The notes: generated by a model not told the origin, from the sequence alone. Counted from the first letter of the stretch, positions 25,359-36,689 are shown. The stretch: 64,000 nucleotides of DNA from JAJDYQ01 sp942491945 (GCA_942491945.1 CALODD010000087.1:1-64000); one strand, 5' to 3'. Made by a program: numbers and translations.

Positions 25359-27998
25359 TTAAAGATATTTTTTCAACTCCGGAATACACGAACCGCAATT
25401 CGTTCCGCACTGTAATTGCTCGCCCAGTGCTTCCACTGTATTCACACCATTGGTAATCGCATCCTTGATGCGGCTTTCACCAACGCCGAAACAGGAACAG
25501 ACAATAGCGCCTTGCTCTACCGTGCCTGGTGGCGAATGCCCTGATAGCAACCAGCTACGCTCTTCACGTGATAGCTCATCTTTTTCAAACAGGGACTCCA
25601 CCCATTCACGTGTTGGCAATGCATACGGACGCTCGATAAACAGACCACTCTGTAGTTTTCCATCACTCAATGCTGCACTACGGTAGGCACTGATACCGTT
25701 ATCACTATAGTCCAGCCACTGAGCATCGGCATTGACCTGTTCACGTAATTTTTCCAGTAGTGACTGATAGGTAGCATGCGGATCACCCCGTCCGGCCAGT
25801 TCGTAATACCAGTACCCTGCTCGACGTGAGAGTGACCAGTATTCAACATTTTTAAGATCCAGTCTTTCGCGCGAGTATATAATTGCTTCCCAGTCTACTG
25901 CGTATGACTCAATCTTTACTGGCGTGTGTTTAAACTCGGGTTGACCTGATACCGGGTCGACATAGTCATTGACTACAGCACCCATACGCGCCTTGCTACT
26001 AAATTGTTCATTCCAGTGCATGGGTACGAACACCTGGCGAACTTGTTGTGTGTCCGTCAGGTCGGCACGTGCAATCATGTTGCCATAGCGAGAGGTTATG
26101 CTAACCAGACTGTTAGGCTTTATCTTTTCTCTTGCCGCATCATCGGGATGAATCGATATGAATGGCTCGACAATGTGCAGCCCAAGACGCGGCGCTTTGC
26201 CAGTGCGCGTCATGGTATGCCATTGATCCCGTATACGGCCGGTACTCATCGCATAAGGATATTGCTTATCGGTTGCCTTAGCCGGCATTCCGCTTTTCAC
26301 AGCAATAAAGCGCGCCTTTTTATCTGATGTATAAAATTGGCCTTCAGAGAAAAAACGCTTTGCGCTATCTGGCACGCCTTTTTCTATTAATGGCCATTGA
26401 AACGGTATTAAGTCTTCATATGACTCAATGGTAAGGTCATCATGCGCTGAGATATTAAAATCACGTTGCCCCTCATTCTCGTAGCCAGACAGTTTCACTA
26501 CTTCGGCATAAACGTCATAACTCGATTTATAGTCGAAGCCTTTATAGTGCATGCGACGGGCAACTTCTTTTACGATCCACCAATCTGGCTTTGCTTTACC
26601 TGGCATTTCTAAAAATGCACGCTGCCGGGAGATACGGCGTTCCGAATTAGTCACAGTGCCGTCCTTCTCACCCCAGCCTAATGCCGGCAAGGCAATATCG
26701 GCATAGGCCATGGTATCGGTTGCTGCCATACAGTCAGAGACAACGACCATCTCACACTTAGCCAATGCACGTTTTACCTGATCTGCATTCGGCAATGACA
26801 CAACGGGATTCGTCGCCATAATCCATACCGCTTTAATATCACCGGATTCAATCTTCTGAAACAGATCGACGGCCTTAAGACCTGGCTTTGTCGCAACCGC
26901 TTCGCTATCCCAGAAACGCTTTAGTCGGCCGATATCTGCTGGCGCATAATCCATGTGGTGTGCGAGCTGATTTGCTAGCGCGCCGACTTCACGACCACCC
27001 ATTGCATTGGGCTGACCAGTCATCGAGAATGGCCCCATGCCCTCTTTACCGATACGCCCTGTTGCGAGGTGACAGTTAATGATGGCGTTAACTTTATCGG
27101 TGCCGTATGAAGATTGATTAATACCCTGGGAAAACAAGGTAACTGTTTTATCGGTATAACAAAACCAGTCGACAAACTGTTTCAACTGTTCAACATCCAG
27201 ACCGCAGTAGCTTGCTGTCGCTTCCAGACTACCCGCATCCTGAACAGCTTTAGCTAATGCGAGATCAAAACCCTCGGTATATTGATCAATATAGTCTTGA
27301 TCGAGCAGATCTTTAATCGCCAGCGTTGATAACAATAAATTAAACAGACGTATATCGGTGCCGGGCTTAATCGGTATATGCATATCCGCTATTTCACAGG
27401 TTGCCGTCTCTCTTGGATCGATAACAACAACACGCATTTGCGGACGGCTCTTTTTCGCAGCCGTTATTCTTTGATACAGAACAGGATGACACCAGGCGGT
27501 ATTCGAACCCTCTAGAATAATTAAATCAGCCTGTTCAAAGTCTTCGTAACAACCCGGTACAGTATCACTGCCAAACGCTCGCTTATGACCGGCAACTGCT
27601 GACGACATACACAGGCGAGAATTGGTATCGATATTACCGCTACCAATAAAGCCCTTCATGAGCTTATTGGCAACATAATAATCTTCAGTTAATAGCTGAC
27701 CTGAGACATAAAAGGCGACAGCGTCTTTGCCATGCTCATCAATAATACACGTAAAGCTATCGGCAACTTCAGTTAACGCTTTGTCCCAACCGACGGCTTC
27801 ACCGCGTATACGTGGTTCGAGTAGACGATCCTCAAGATCCAGTGTTTGCGCTAAGGCGGAACCTTTTGAACATAAACGACCATAGTTCGCCGGATGCTCT
27901 TCATCACCAGCAACAGAAATTTCACCTGAATCATCGATCGTTGCAACAACACCACAGCCCACACCACAGTAAGGACATGTTGTTCTAACTGATTTCAT
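25359..27998 (-). CDS. nasA: Assimilatory nitrate reductase catalytic subunit
   Basis: 879 residues. Cytoplasmic molybdopterin-guanine-dinucleotide enzyme reducing nitrate to nitrite. N-terminal [4Fe-4S] site CPYCGVGCGV..GRLCSKG, then NSRLCMSSAVAGHKRAFGSD with the expected molybdenum-ligand Cys region and TGQPNAMGGREVG. A C-terminal BFD-type [2Fe-2S] domain (CSCFGVGESRIKDAI..CGTNCGSCIPELKKYL) receives electrons, as in NasA of Klebsiella. No flavoprotein NasC follows in this operon; a NasC-like protein fused to a membrane domain is encoded at 40.9 kb. Last gene of the nrt-nir-nas operon. Confidence 0.95.
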   Translation of the reverse strand: MKSVRTTCPYCGVGCGVVATIDDSGEISVAGDEEHPANYGRLCSKGSALAQTLDLEDRLLEPRIRGEAVGWDKALTEVADSFTCIIDEHGKDAVAFYVSGQLLTEDYYVANKLMKGFIGSGNIDTNSRLCMSSAVAGHKRAFGSDTVPGCYEDFEQADLIILEGSNTAWCHPVLYQRITAAKKSRPQMRVVVIDPRETATCEIADMHIPIKPGTDIRLFNLLLSTLAIKDLLDQDYIDQYTEGFDLALAKAVQDAGSLEATASYCGLDVEQLKQFVDWFCYTDKTVTLFSQGINQSSYGTDKVNAIINCHLATGRIGKEGMGPFSMTGQPNAMGGREVGALANQLAHHMDYAPADIGRLKRFWDSEAVATKPGLKAVDLFQKIESGDIKAVWIMATNPVVSLPNADQVKRALAKCEMVVVSDCMAATDTMAYADIALPALGWGEKDGTVTNSERRISRQRAFLEMPGKAKPDWWIVKEVARRMHYKGFDYKSSYDVYAEVVKLSGYENEGQRDFNISAHDDLTIESYEDLIPFQWPLIEKGVPDSAKRFFSEGQFYTSDKKARFIAVKSGMPAKATDKQYPYAMSTGRIRDQWHTMTRTGKAPRLGLHIVEPFISIHPDDAAREKIKPNSLVSITSRYGNMIARADLTDTQQVRQVFVPMHWNEQFSSKARMGAVVNDYVDPVSGQPEFKHTPVKIESYAVDWEAIIYSRERLDLKNVEYWSLSRRAGYWYYELAGRGDPHATYQSLLEKLREQVNADAQWLDYSDNGISAYRSAALSDGKLQSGLFIERPYALPTREWVESLFEKDELSREERSWLLSGHSPPGTVEQGAIVCSCFGVGESRIKDAITNGVNTVEALGEQLQCGTNCGSCIPELKKYL

Positions 27999-28010
27999 AT
28001 AAACAACTCA

Positions 28011-28100
28011 CTAGTAGCTGTTGAAGTTCGTTCAGGCGAGTACGAGATCATTTTTAATGCCGTATCATGCCGCATGAATAGAAATTCAACAGCCTACTAG
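28011..28100. repeat. Short MITE-like repeat between nirD and nasA
   Basis: Ends CTAGTAGCTGTTGAA and TTCAACAGCCTACTAG are inverted repeats. The inside (aggcgagtacgaga, then gccgtatcatgccgcatgaatagaaatt) matches the right part of the element at 6861-6997, without its middle. The nirD stop codon lies inside the right terminus. Confidence 0.65.
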
Positions 28101-28426
28101 GCTGCAATAGCTGCTTTATCACTCGACAAATATACAATGCCGTTCTCTACTTTTGTTGCGTAGGTATTCGTACAACCTTCATCAGGGTCGAGCGCTTCTC
28201 CGGATGCGAGATTAATCTTCCAGTTATGCAATGGACAGGTCACTGAATTCCCGTGAACTATTCCTTGCGACAAAGGGCCCTTCTTATGTGGGCATTCATC
28301 CTTGATTGCGAAGACTTCGTCTGCGGATGTACGAAACACAGCAATATTGACTGTATCGGTTTTAACTACCCGTGAACCCAGTTTTGGAATGTCTTCCAGT
28401 TTTACTATCTCAATCCAGTTAGTCAT
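28097..28426 (-). CDS. nirD: NirD, nitrite reductase small subunit
   Basis: 109 residues. Rieske-type [2Fe-2S] domain: CPHKKGPLSQG (CxH) and CPLHNWKINLASG (CxxH), followed by a typical NirD end. Partner of NirB in NADH-dependent nitrite reduction to ammonium. The stop lies within a repeat. Confidence 0.93.
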   Translation of the reverse strand: MTNWIEIVKLEDIPKLGSRVVKTDTVNIAVFRTSADEVFAIKDECPHKKGPLSQGIVHGNSVTCPLHNWKINLASGEALDPDEGCTNTYATKVENGIVYLSSDKAAIAA

Positions 28427-28457
28427 GATTTTTTCCTGCTCTTAATTAATTTATCCA

Positions 28458-28622
28458 CGTCATCCCCGAATGTTTCTGTCGGGGATCTTTCCAACCCTAC
28501 GAGATTCCCGCCTACGACATGCGGGAATGACGTTTACTTTTTTACCTCGTCATCCCCGAATGCTCTTGTCGGGGATCTTTCCAACCCAACGAGATTCCCG
28601 CCGACAACATGCGGGAATGACG
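28458..28622. repeat. Two tandem copies of a 75-bp palindromic repeat between nirB and nirD
   Basis: Copies at 28458-28532 and 28548-28622, nearly identical, each CGTCATCCCCGAATG..GTCGGGGATC..GAGATTCCCGCC..CATGCGGGAATGACG. Each contains two hairpins (CCCCGA/TCGGGG and CCCGC/GCGGG) and the outer CGTCAT / ATGACG are complementary. This is the organisation of REP/BIME-like elements; in the transcript they could stabilise upstream nirB mRNA and lower nirD expression. Confidence 0.85.
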
Positions 28623-28626
28623 TTTA

Positions 28627-31062
28627 TTAAGCACTGATCTGTATATCGTTAAACTCATGCGACTCCGCACCATCCGCCCGCGCTTTCCATGGATCGATTT
28701 GAGAGAACTTCTGACCAAACTTAAAGCGGTCATAAAGTACTTTACGTTCTTCTTCGTTATCAAGGATTCGCTCCTTGATATAACCCAGACTGACACGTTC
28801 AACCCATGGCGCAGTACGCTCGAGATAATGTGCTTCTTCACGATACATCTGTATAAACGCACCACAGTATTCCAGCACTTCCTCTTCGGTTTCGACGCGA
28901 GTCAGTAAATCCGTCACGCGAACTTTGATACCACCATTACCACCGACATGAAGTTCATAACCGGAATCAACACAAACAACACCAAAGTCTTTAATCGTTG
29001 CCTCAGCACAATTACGCGGGCATCCTGACACGGCTAACTTGAATTTGTGTGGCATCCATGAGCCCCAGGTTAATTCCTCAAGCTTTACGCCCAGACCGGT
29101 AGAGTTCTGTGTTCCAAAACGACACCACGTCTTTCCCGCACAGGTTTTTACAGTTCGCATGGCTTTGCCATAGGCGTGACCGGAAACAAAACCAGCATCG
29201 GATAAATCTTTCCACATTGCTGGCAAGTCATCTTTCTTAATACCAAACAGGTCAATACGTTGGCCGCCGGTCACTTTCATTTCAGGAACATCATATTTGT
29301 CTGAAACATCAGCGATAGCCCGTAGATCATCTGCCGTACACAGTCCACCAAACATACGTGGAACAACGGAGTAAGTGCCATCTTTCTGGATATTGCCGTG
29401 CGCACGTTCGTTAATGAAACGAGACTGGGCATCATCCTGATACTCATCCGGCCAGCGTGCGAGCAGATAATAATTTAGCGCCGGTCGGCAGGCCGCGCAG
29501 CCATCGGGTGTTTTCCATTCCAGAAAACTACGTACCGAGTCCATTGTCTTCAGTTCGTTATCTTTAATCGCTGTGATAACTTCATCATGTGAATGTTCAG
29601 TACATTTACACAGTGGCTTCTTACTTGGCGTCGCGGCATAACCATCACCCACGGTATTTGAAAGTACGGCTTCAACTAAACCAGTACATGAGCCACATGA
29701 TGATGACGCTTTTGTATGTGCACGGACATCATCCAGGGTAAACAGACCTTTCTTCACAATGGCATCAACAATCTCGCCTTTGCAAACACCATTACAACCA
29801 CAGATTTCAGCATCATCGGCCATCTTGGCAACACGCGTCTCATCACCATGTCCCGCATCACCCAGATCATGTTGACCAAAGAGAATACTTTTACGGAATT
29901 CGCTGATATCGGTGCCATCACGCATCAGCTGAAAATACCAGGCACCATCCAATGTATCGCCATACATCACCGCGCCCTTGATCTTGTTATCTTTCAGTAC
30001 CAGCTTTTTATACGTGCCTGCTGCAGGATCTTGTAACACTAATGATTCATCACCTTCAGACTCATTAAAATCACCTGCTGAAAATAAATCGATACCCGTT
30101 ACTTTCAATTTGGTTGATGTAATTGAACCCTCATAACGCTTACTACCGATTTGTGCGAGATGATTTGCAGCAACTTTCGCCTGATCAAACAATGGCGCGA
30201 CCAGCCCGTAACAAATTTCACGATGCTGTACACATTCACCTACCGCGTAGATTCTCGGATCATAAGTTTGCATCGTATCGTTCACGACAATGCCTCGATC
30301 ACAATGAATGCCCGCTTTCTGAGCGAGTTCGACATTTGGTCGAATACCGACGGCCATAACAACCAGGTCTGCATCAACTTCACTACCATCAGCAAACTTC
30401 ACGCTTTTAACACGGTCATCTCCCTCTATCGAAGCCGTTTGTGCTTCCATAAGAAAAGTAAGACCTCGTTCTTCGAGTGAAGATTTTAATAATGCCGAAG
30501 ACGGCTTATCTAACTGGCGTTCCATTAATGAATCCAGTAAATGTACTACGGTAACATTCATGCCGTTTTTCATTAGGCCATTGGCTGCTTCCAGTCCGAG
30601 TAAACCGCCACCAATAACCACCGCATTTTTGTAATCTTTGGCAGATGCCAACATTTGATCAACATCGGCAATATCGCGAAAACCAATCACGCCCTGTTTG
30701 TCTGCACCAGGGATGGGAATAATGAATGGATTAGAACCTGTTGCCAGTAATAAACGGTCATATGCTGTTTCTTCGCCGCTTTCAGATATTACTTTGTGAT
30801 TCACACGATCAACTTTGACAATCGGATCGCCGGTCTTCAATTCGATATTATTCTCTTCATACCACTCGGTTGAATTAAGAATAATGTCATCTATTGTTTT
30901 TTCACCAGCCAGAACAGGTGAAAGCATAATCCGGTTATAGTTAGGATGTGGCTCCGCCCCGAACACGGTTATGTCGTAACGGTCTTTATCCGACTTCAAT
31001 AATTCTTCAACTGTTCTTACACCGGCCATACCATTGCCGACGAGTACTAATTTTTCTTTCAT
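28627..31062 (-). CDS. nirB: NirB, NADH-dependent nitrite reductase large subunit
   Basis: 811 residues. N-terminal FAD/NADH module (VLVGNGMAGVRTVEELL; VVIGGGLLGLEAANGLM; YAVGEC), BFD-like [2Fe-2S] domains (CGCNGVCKGEIVDAI..SSCGSCTGLVEAVL and CKCTEHSHDEVI..GCAACRPAL), and the sirohaem/[4Fe-4S] site CAGKTWCRFGTQ..CPRNCAEATIKD. Reduces nitrite to ammonium in the cytoplasm. A clear Shine-Dalgarno (GGAG) precedes ATG 31062. Intact and of usual length. Confidence 0.96.
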   Translation of the reverse strand: MKEKLVLVGNGMAGVRTVEELLKSDKDRYDITVFGAEPHPNYNRIMLSPVLAGEKTIDDIILNSTEWYEENNIELKTGDPIVKVDRVNHKVISESGEETAYDRLLLATGSNPFIIPIPGADKQGVIGFRDIADVDQMLASAKDYKNAVVIGGGLLGLEAANGLMKNGMNVTVVHLLDSLMERQLDKPSSALLKSSLEERGLTFLMEAQTASIEGDDRVKSVKFADGSEVDADLVVMAVGIRPNVELAQKAGIHCDRGIVVNDTMQTYDPRIYAVGECVQHREICYGLVAPLFDQAKVAANHLAQIGSKRYEGSITSTKLKVTGIDLFSAGDFNESEGDESLVLQDPAAGTYKKLVLKDNKIKGAVMYGDTLDGAWYFQLMRDGTDISEFRKSILFGQHDLGDAGHGDETRVAKMADDAEICGCNGVCKGEIVDAIVKKGLFTLDDVRAHTKASSSCGSCTGLVEAVLSNTVGDGYAATPSKKPLCKCTEHSHDEVITAIKDNELKTMDSVRSFLEWKTPDGCAACRPALNYYLLARWPDEYQDDAQSRFINERAHGNIQKDGTYSVVPRMFGGLCTADDLRAIADVSDKYDVPEMKVTGGQRIDLFGIKKDDLPAMWKDLSDAGFVSGHAYGKAMRTVKTCAGKTWCRFGTQNSTGLGVKLEELTWGSWMPHKFKLAVSGCPRNCAEATIKDFGVVCVDSGYELHVGGNGGIKVRVTDLLTRVETEEEVLEYCGAFIQMYREEAHYLERTAPWVERVSLGYIKERILDNEEERKVLYDRFKFGQKFSQIDPWKARADGAESHEFNDIQISA

Positions 31063-31082
31063 GGTTCTACTCCGATATAGAT

Positions 31083-31970
31083 TTAACTCACCAACCTTAG
31101 TGAGTCTTTTTTTGCTTTAACCGATGGCTTGTCTTTCTTGACTTCATCACTCTCTGATGTGACTTCATCTGCCTGAGCATTGTCTTCTGGATTGTTATGA
31201 CGTTCATGCAGAAACCGCACGACTTCTGCACGGTAATGGTTGTATTCAGGGTTTTCAGCCAGTCCTAAACGATCACGCGGACGCGGCAGATCAACATGAA
31301 GTATTTCGCCTATCGTTGCCGATGGACCATTTGTCATCATCACGATACGGTCTGATAGTAATACGGCTTCATCGACGTCGTGAGTAATCATGATGACCGT
31401 GTTATTCAGGTCTGACTGGATTTCCATCAATGAATCTTGCATATGGGTACGTGTTAAAGAGTCCAATGCACCAAACGGCTCATCCATCAGCAATACCTTC
31501 GGCTCCATTGCTAATGCTCTGGCAATACCGACACGCTGTTTCATACCACCGGATATTTCATCCGGCTTACGATCCAGTGCATGGGACATATGTACCAGCT
31601 CCAGGTTATGACGTGTCCATTCATCACGTTCAGCTTTAGACTTTGTTTTCTTGAACACCTGATCAACAGCAAGGCGCACATTGTCATAAACACTCAACCA
31701 CGGCATGAGTGAATGGTTCTGGAAAATTACCGCACGGTCAGGCCCGGGTTCATCGACTTCTTTATCTTCCAGAAGCACACAACCCGTTGATGCCTGTAGT
31801 AAACCAGCAACGATATTCAATACCGTCGATTTACCGCAACCCGAGTGACCGATCAGCGAAACAAATTCGCCTTGCTCAATATCCAGACATACATTCTGCA
31901 GGACTTCTAATGGGCCATTATCGGTGGGGAATGTAATGCCAACATGGTCGATTTTTAAATAACTACTCAT
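31083..31970 (-). CDS. nrtD: Nitrate ABC transporter ATP-binding protein
   Basis: 295 residues. Walker A GHSGCGKST, signature ISGGMKQRVGIARALAMEPKVLLMDEPFGALD with Walker B, and a switch His in MITHDVDEA. Sequence is of the NrtD/TauB/SsuB group. A Glu/Asp/Lys-rich tail of about 35 residues follows the ATPase domain. Lies between the permease and nirB genes, spacing 10 and 20 bp. Confidence 0.93.
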   Translation of the reverse strand: MSSYLKIDHVGITFPTDNGPLEVLQNVCLDIEQGEFVSLIGHSGCGKSTVLNIVAGLLQASTGCVLLEDKEVDEPGPDRAVIFQNHSLMPWLSVYDNVRLAVDQVFKKTKSKAERDEWTRHNLELVHMSHALDRKPDEISGGMKQRVGIARALAMEPKVLLMDEPFGALDSLTRTHMQDSLMEIQSDLNNTVIMITHDVDEAVLLSDRIVMMTNGPSATIGEILHVDLPRPRDRLGLAENPEYNHYRAEVVRFLHERHNNPEDNAQADEVTSESDEVKKDKPSVKAKKDSLRLVS

Positions 31971-31980
31971 AATGATTTCC

Positions 31981-33009
31981 TTACCTTAATACTGCTGATT
32001 TATCCCAGCTGAAGGTCTTCTGTAACATCAACATACCTCTATCCAGCAAGAAGCCAATAAAACCAATTGCCAGAACAGCGACCATGATGCGTGCTAACGA
32101 ATTTGAACTACCATTTTGAAATTCATCCCAGACAAATTTTCCTAGTCCAGGGTTTTGAGCCAGCATTTCTGCCGCAATCAATACCATCCAGCCAATTCCC
32201 AGCGACAAACGCAGCCCTGTGAAAATCATCGGTATAGATGAGGGCAAAACAATCTTGATGGTCTTTGTTAGAAAGTTGAGCTTTAACACACGACTCACAT
32301 TGATCAGATCTTTACTCACCCCTGATACACCTACGGCGGTATTAACGACCGTCGGCCATAAACAACATAGCGTTACGACCAATGCAGAATTTAAAAATGC
32401 CTTCTCGAACATCGGATCTTCAGAAACATAAACAGCCGATACAACTATGGTTACCAGTGGCAGCCAGGCTAGCGGCGAAACTGGCTTAAACACCTGAATT
32501 ATCGGATTAAACGCCTGATATATGATATTACTCATACCGATGACGATTCCAATTGGGATCGCAATCAATGAAGCTAAAATAAATCCACTCATGACGGTAA
32601 TCAGGCTGGTACCTATCTGGTCAACAAACGTTGCCGTACCGACGTAGTCACGATTTAAATAGCGATCAATTTTTTTCTGTGGCTTACCAGCAGCTTTTGC
32701 TTTTTCTGCTTTTGCCTGCATACGTTCATAGAACGCTGCCTCTTTATCCTGTTCGGCCTTATGTTCGCCATAAAGCGTTATGGTTTGTTCCCAAACTTTT
32801 GCTGGACCAGGTAATACGCCGAGTGATGTTTCCACCTGCTTTGCACCTGCCGCCCATAACATTAAAAATATTCCAATCGCTATTGCAGGGATCACTATCA
32901 TTTGTGACCACTGTGCAATGGTTTTATCCATTGAATAGCCCTGCATAAAGTCAAGAAAGCGATCATATAAATCCAGGTCGAATACCTTGCGTTCTGCTGA
33001 TGATTCCAT
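31981..33009 (-). CDS. nrtB: Nitrate ABC transporter permease
   Basis: 342 residues, six predicted membrane helices. An N-terminal helix (MIVIPAIAIGIFLMLWAAG) is followed by an unusually charged insert (about residues 78-120, rich in Lys/Glu/Gln) before the binding-protein-dependent permease core: VMSGFILASLIAIPIGIVIG, LPLVTIVVS, VVTLCCLWPTVVNTAVGV, LPSSIPMIFTGLRLSLGIGWMVLIAAEML. The latter contains the EAA-type loop that contacts the ATPase. Confidence 0.92.
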   Translation of the reverse strand: MESSAERKVFDLDLYDRFLDFMQGYSMDKTIAQWSQMIVIPAIAIGIFLMLWAAGAKQVETSLGVLPGPAKVWEQTITLYGEHKAEQDKEAAFYERMQAKAEKAKAAGKPQKKIDRYLNRDYVGTATFVDQIGTSLITVMSGFILASLIAIPIGIVIGMSNIIYQAFNPIIQVFKPVSPLAWLPLVTIVVSAVYVSEDPMFEKAFLNSALVVTLCCLWPTVVNTAVGVSGVSKDLINVSRVLKLNFLTKTIKIVLPSSIPMIFTGLRLSLGIGWMVLIAAEMLAQNPGLGKFVWDEFQNGSSNSLARIMVAVLAIGFIGFLLDRGMLMLQKTFSWDKSAVLR

Positions 33010-33069
33010 AATTAATACCTCAGTTAATTAGATGTGCTATCCCGGATACACCCGGGATAGCTATCTTGC

Positions 33070-34476
<1,407 letters not shown>

Positions 34477-34510
34477 AACGACTCCTTAATGTCGATAATG
34501 TGCCGAACAC

Positions 34511-34561
34511 AAAAAAAGGCATGCACCCACAGACTCCCTTGCCTATGGAATGAACGCCTTT
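34511..34561 (-). terminator. Leader terminator upstream of nrtA
   Basis: On the minus strand AAAGGC...GCCTTTTTTT forms the base of a long imperfect hairpin (inner pairing CATAG / CTGTG) ending in a run of seven T. It lies about 35 bp upstream of the nrtA ATG, so transcription should stop here unless antitermination occurs. Confidence 0.82.
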
Positions 34562-34609
34562 GTTCAGTTCGATAATCTAACTATCTACATCAACCGCCGT
34601 TAGCTGATG
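34551..34609 (-). promoter_or_regulatory. Dual hexaloop ANTAR-type antiterminator in the nrtA leader
   Basis: Two hairpins with six-base loops: P1 at 34588-34609, stem CATCAGCT / GGTTGATG with loop AACGGC; P2 at 34551-34566, stem TGAAC / GTTCA with loop AAAGGC. Both loops have A at position 1 and G at position 4, the signature of RNAs bound by ANTAR proteins. The P2 loop and 3' arm are the 5' arm of the terminator, so stabilising P2 prevents termination. The NasT-like protein at 43.2 kb is the obvious ligand. Confidence 0.8.
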
Positions 34610-34625
34610 CACTACTCACCCTTAT

Positions 34626-34641
34626 GCATCATGCGTGCCAA
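34626..34641 (-). promoter_or_regulatory. Sigma54-type promoter of the nrtA operon
   Basis: Minus strand TTGGCACGCATGATGC: a perfect -24 (TTGGCACG) and a -12 of ATGC in place of TTGC. Transcription would begin near 34614, just before hairpin P1. Upstream, 34700-34730 holds TGGTGCA and GCACCA half-sites in the style of NtrC. Confidence 0.75.
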
Positions 34642-34786
34642 CTATTAGAAACCGCTAATCTGTTAATACTTTCCGTTGGATACCTCCTTCTACTACCCAA
34701 TTTGGTGCAAAAGTGTGATGTCGCACCATTTATGAAAGTGATACTAATGATAATGTGGAGCGAAGACGTATTATTCTCTTCACCAT

Positions 34787-36670
34787 ATGAAACGCGCACT
34801 CGCCATTCTGTTGTTTGTATCCATCTTCTTTACTGGAACACTAGTTTCAGCATTAACCGGCATATTTACGATCTGGTCTATAGAAGATAATGTAGAAACA
34901 AGCATCACGAGTATCCAGAACCAACTACAGCCCAAATTCACCAGTTTTGATAATTTAATAAATAAGGAATACGAACAGCTTTACGATGAGATTATCGAAA
35001 AGCTACCGAAAATTGCTGAACAGATAATCGCTTTAAATCAGCCCTTCGACAAAATAGAAATCGAAATTCTGCAAAATATCGCTCGCTCCTATGGTTTTTC
35101 TGAGCTTTACCTTATTGATAAGAACGGCGTTATAACAAATACCAGTTTTACCCCCGATTTAAACTTTAATCTTAATACCATATCGCCAGCTTTTTCTGAC
35201 TGGCTGAACTCAATGTATGGTCAGGAAAGAGTCTTTACGGAGCGACTTACACTTTCAACACAGACAGGAATCCTGAATACCTATGGCTACTATAGCCCTA
35301 AAGATACTGATTTTATTATTGAGATTTCCATGAATATGCGTGAATACATTCGCGCCAATCACAGTGAATCCTATCTTCAATTTTTATTCCGTGATCATTT
35401 TCTGGATGCCGTGCGATCTAATGCAAAAATACTCGATATGGACATCTATATGTTCAATGATCTGGCCGCATGGTCGGTTAGCAATGAGGGACAAGCTATT
35501 GACCCGCACAATCTGGAAAAGCTTCGCCATCAGAATGAAGTTCGTATTCGCGATAAAGACAAGCTAATTGTCTACACCCGCTTTACGCCGGATGTCAGTG
35601 GCTTTTTTTCTCAGGAGCTTTGTACCCGAGTAGTGTATGACGTTAGTGAAGTTTCAGTCATAACTGATCGCATTATCTTTATATACATCATCATTCTGCT
35701 TGTTATTGCGCCGCTAATATTCTTCCTGGCAAACGGCACGTTAGAACGAAAGATCGTTCGACCAATTAGTGATGTTGTCCGGGCACTGGAAGCGATTGGC
35801 CGTGGTGAATATAGGACCAGTATTGAGCAGAGTAAAATTAATGAAATAGAACGAATAGCCGCTGCTGCCAGAAAAATGCAACAGGAACTTTTGTTACGTG
35901 AACAGGAACTGACCAGCCATCGGAAGACTCTGGAAAAAGAAGTCAGCGTTCGAACTAAAGAGCTAAGCGCAGCTAAAGAGAAAGCAGAGTCCGCCAGCCA
36001 GGCCAAATCAGAATTCTTATCCAGCATGAGCCATGAATTACGTACGCCCTTAAATGCTATTTTAGGTTTTGCCGAAATTCTGGAAATAGATCCCGACATG
36101 AAAAAGCAGCAAAGCCATCTACAGCATATTGTTGATGCGGGTAATCAGTTACTTAATTTAGTTAACCAGGTACTAGATCTGTCAAAAATCGAATCGGGTG
36201 CTATTGATATAAATATCGATAGAATTGAAATAGGTAAACTTATTAAAACTTGCTGTCATCTTGAACAAGCACTCGCAGACAAATGCTCTGTTTCTTTAAC
36301 GTGCGAACAACCCCAAAGCCAGGATACTTACGTTATAGCTGATTATGCCCGAACCAAGCAGGTCATCCTTAACCTTCTTTCGAATGCAATTAAATACAAA
36401 CAGGCAGATGGTACCGGCACGGTCACCATTACAACTAAAGATCTCAAAAATAAATTCCGAATAACTATTCAAGATAATGGGCCTGGCATAAAATCTGAAG
36501 ATCAGGAAAATCTGTTTACATCATTTTACCGTTCTAAAGACCGTGTCGATGGAACTGGAATCGGTCTAGCTATTAGCAAACAACTTATTGAGCTGATGAA
36601 TGGCAGCATAGGCTTCGAAAGCGATACAGCGTCGGGCAGTACATTCTGGATTGAACTGCCTTCAGCATAG
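34787..36670 (+). CDS. Membrane sensor histidine kinase
   Basis: 627 residues. Two membrane helices (about 5-27 and 300-322) frame a periplasmic sensor region of about 270 residues with a Cache-like or PAS-like middle (YGFSELYLIDKNGVITNTSF). HAMP domain follows (RKIVRPISDVVRALEAIGRGEYRT), a coiled coil, then the dimerisation domain with phospho-His in FLSSMSHELRTPLNAILGFAEIL and the ATPase N, G1 and G2 boxes (NLLSNAIKY, DNGPGI, GTGIGLAISKQL). No response regulator is adjacent. It is divergent from nrtA, but nothing proves a link to nitrate. Confidence 0.9.
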   Translation: MKRALAILLFVSIFFTGTLVSALTGIFTIWSIEDNVETSITSIQNQLQPKFTSFDNLINKEYEQLYDEIIEKLPKIAEQIIALNQPFDKIEIEILQNIARSYGFSELYLIDKNGVITNTSFTPDLNFNLNTISPAFSDWLNSMYGQERVFTERLTLSTQTGILNTYGYYSPKDTDFIIEISMNMREYIRANHSESYLQFLFRDHFLDAVRSNAKILDMDIYMFNDLAAWSVSNEGQAIDPHNLEKLRHQNEVRIRDKDKLIVYTRFTPDVSGFFSQELCTRVVYDVSEVSVITDRIIFIYIIILLVIAPLIFFLANGTLERKIVRPISDVVRALEAIGRGEYRTSIEQSKINEIERIAAAARKMQQELLLREQELTSHRKTLEKEVSVRTKELSAAKEKAESASQAKSEFLSSMSHELRTPLNAILGFAEILEIDPDMKKQQSHLQHIVDAGNQLLNLVNQVLDLSKIESGAIDINIDRIEIGKLIKTCCHLEQALADKCSVSLTCEQPQSQDTYVIADYARTKQVILNLLSNAIKYKQADGTGTVTITTKDLKNKFRITIQDNGPGIKSEDQENLFTSFYRSKDRVDGTGIGLAISKQLIELMNGSIGFESDTASGSTFWIELPSA

Positions 36671-36689
36671 TATCAGTTAAGCAAAAAAG

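Noticed and set aside
28458..28622. CRISPR array
   Set aside because: Only two units, internally palindromic, with no variable spacers; fits REP-like repeats.
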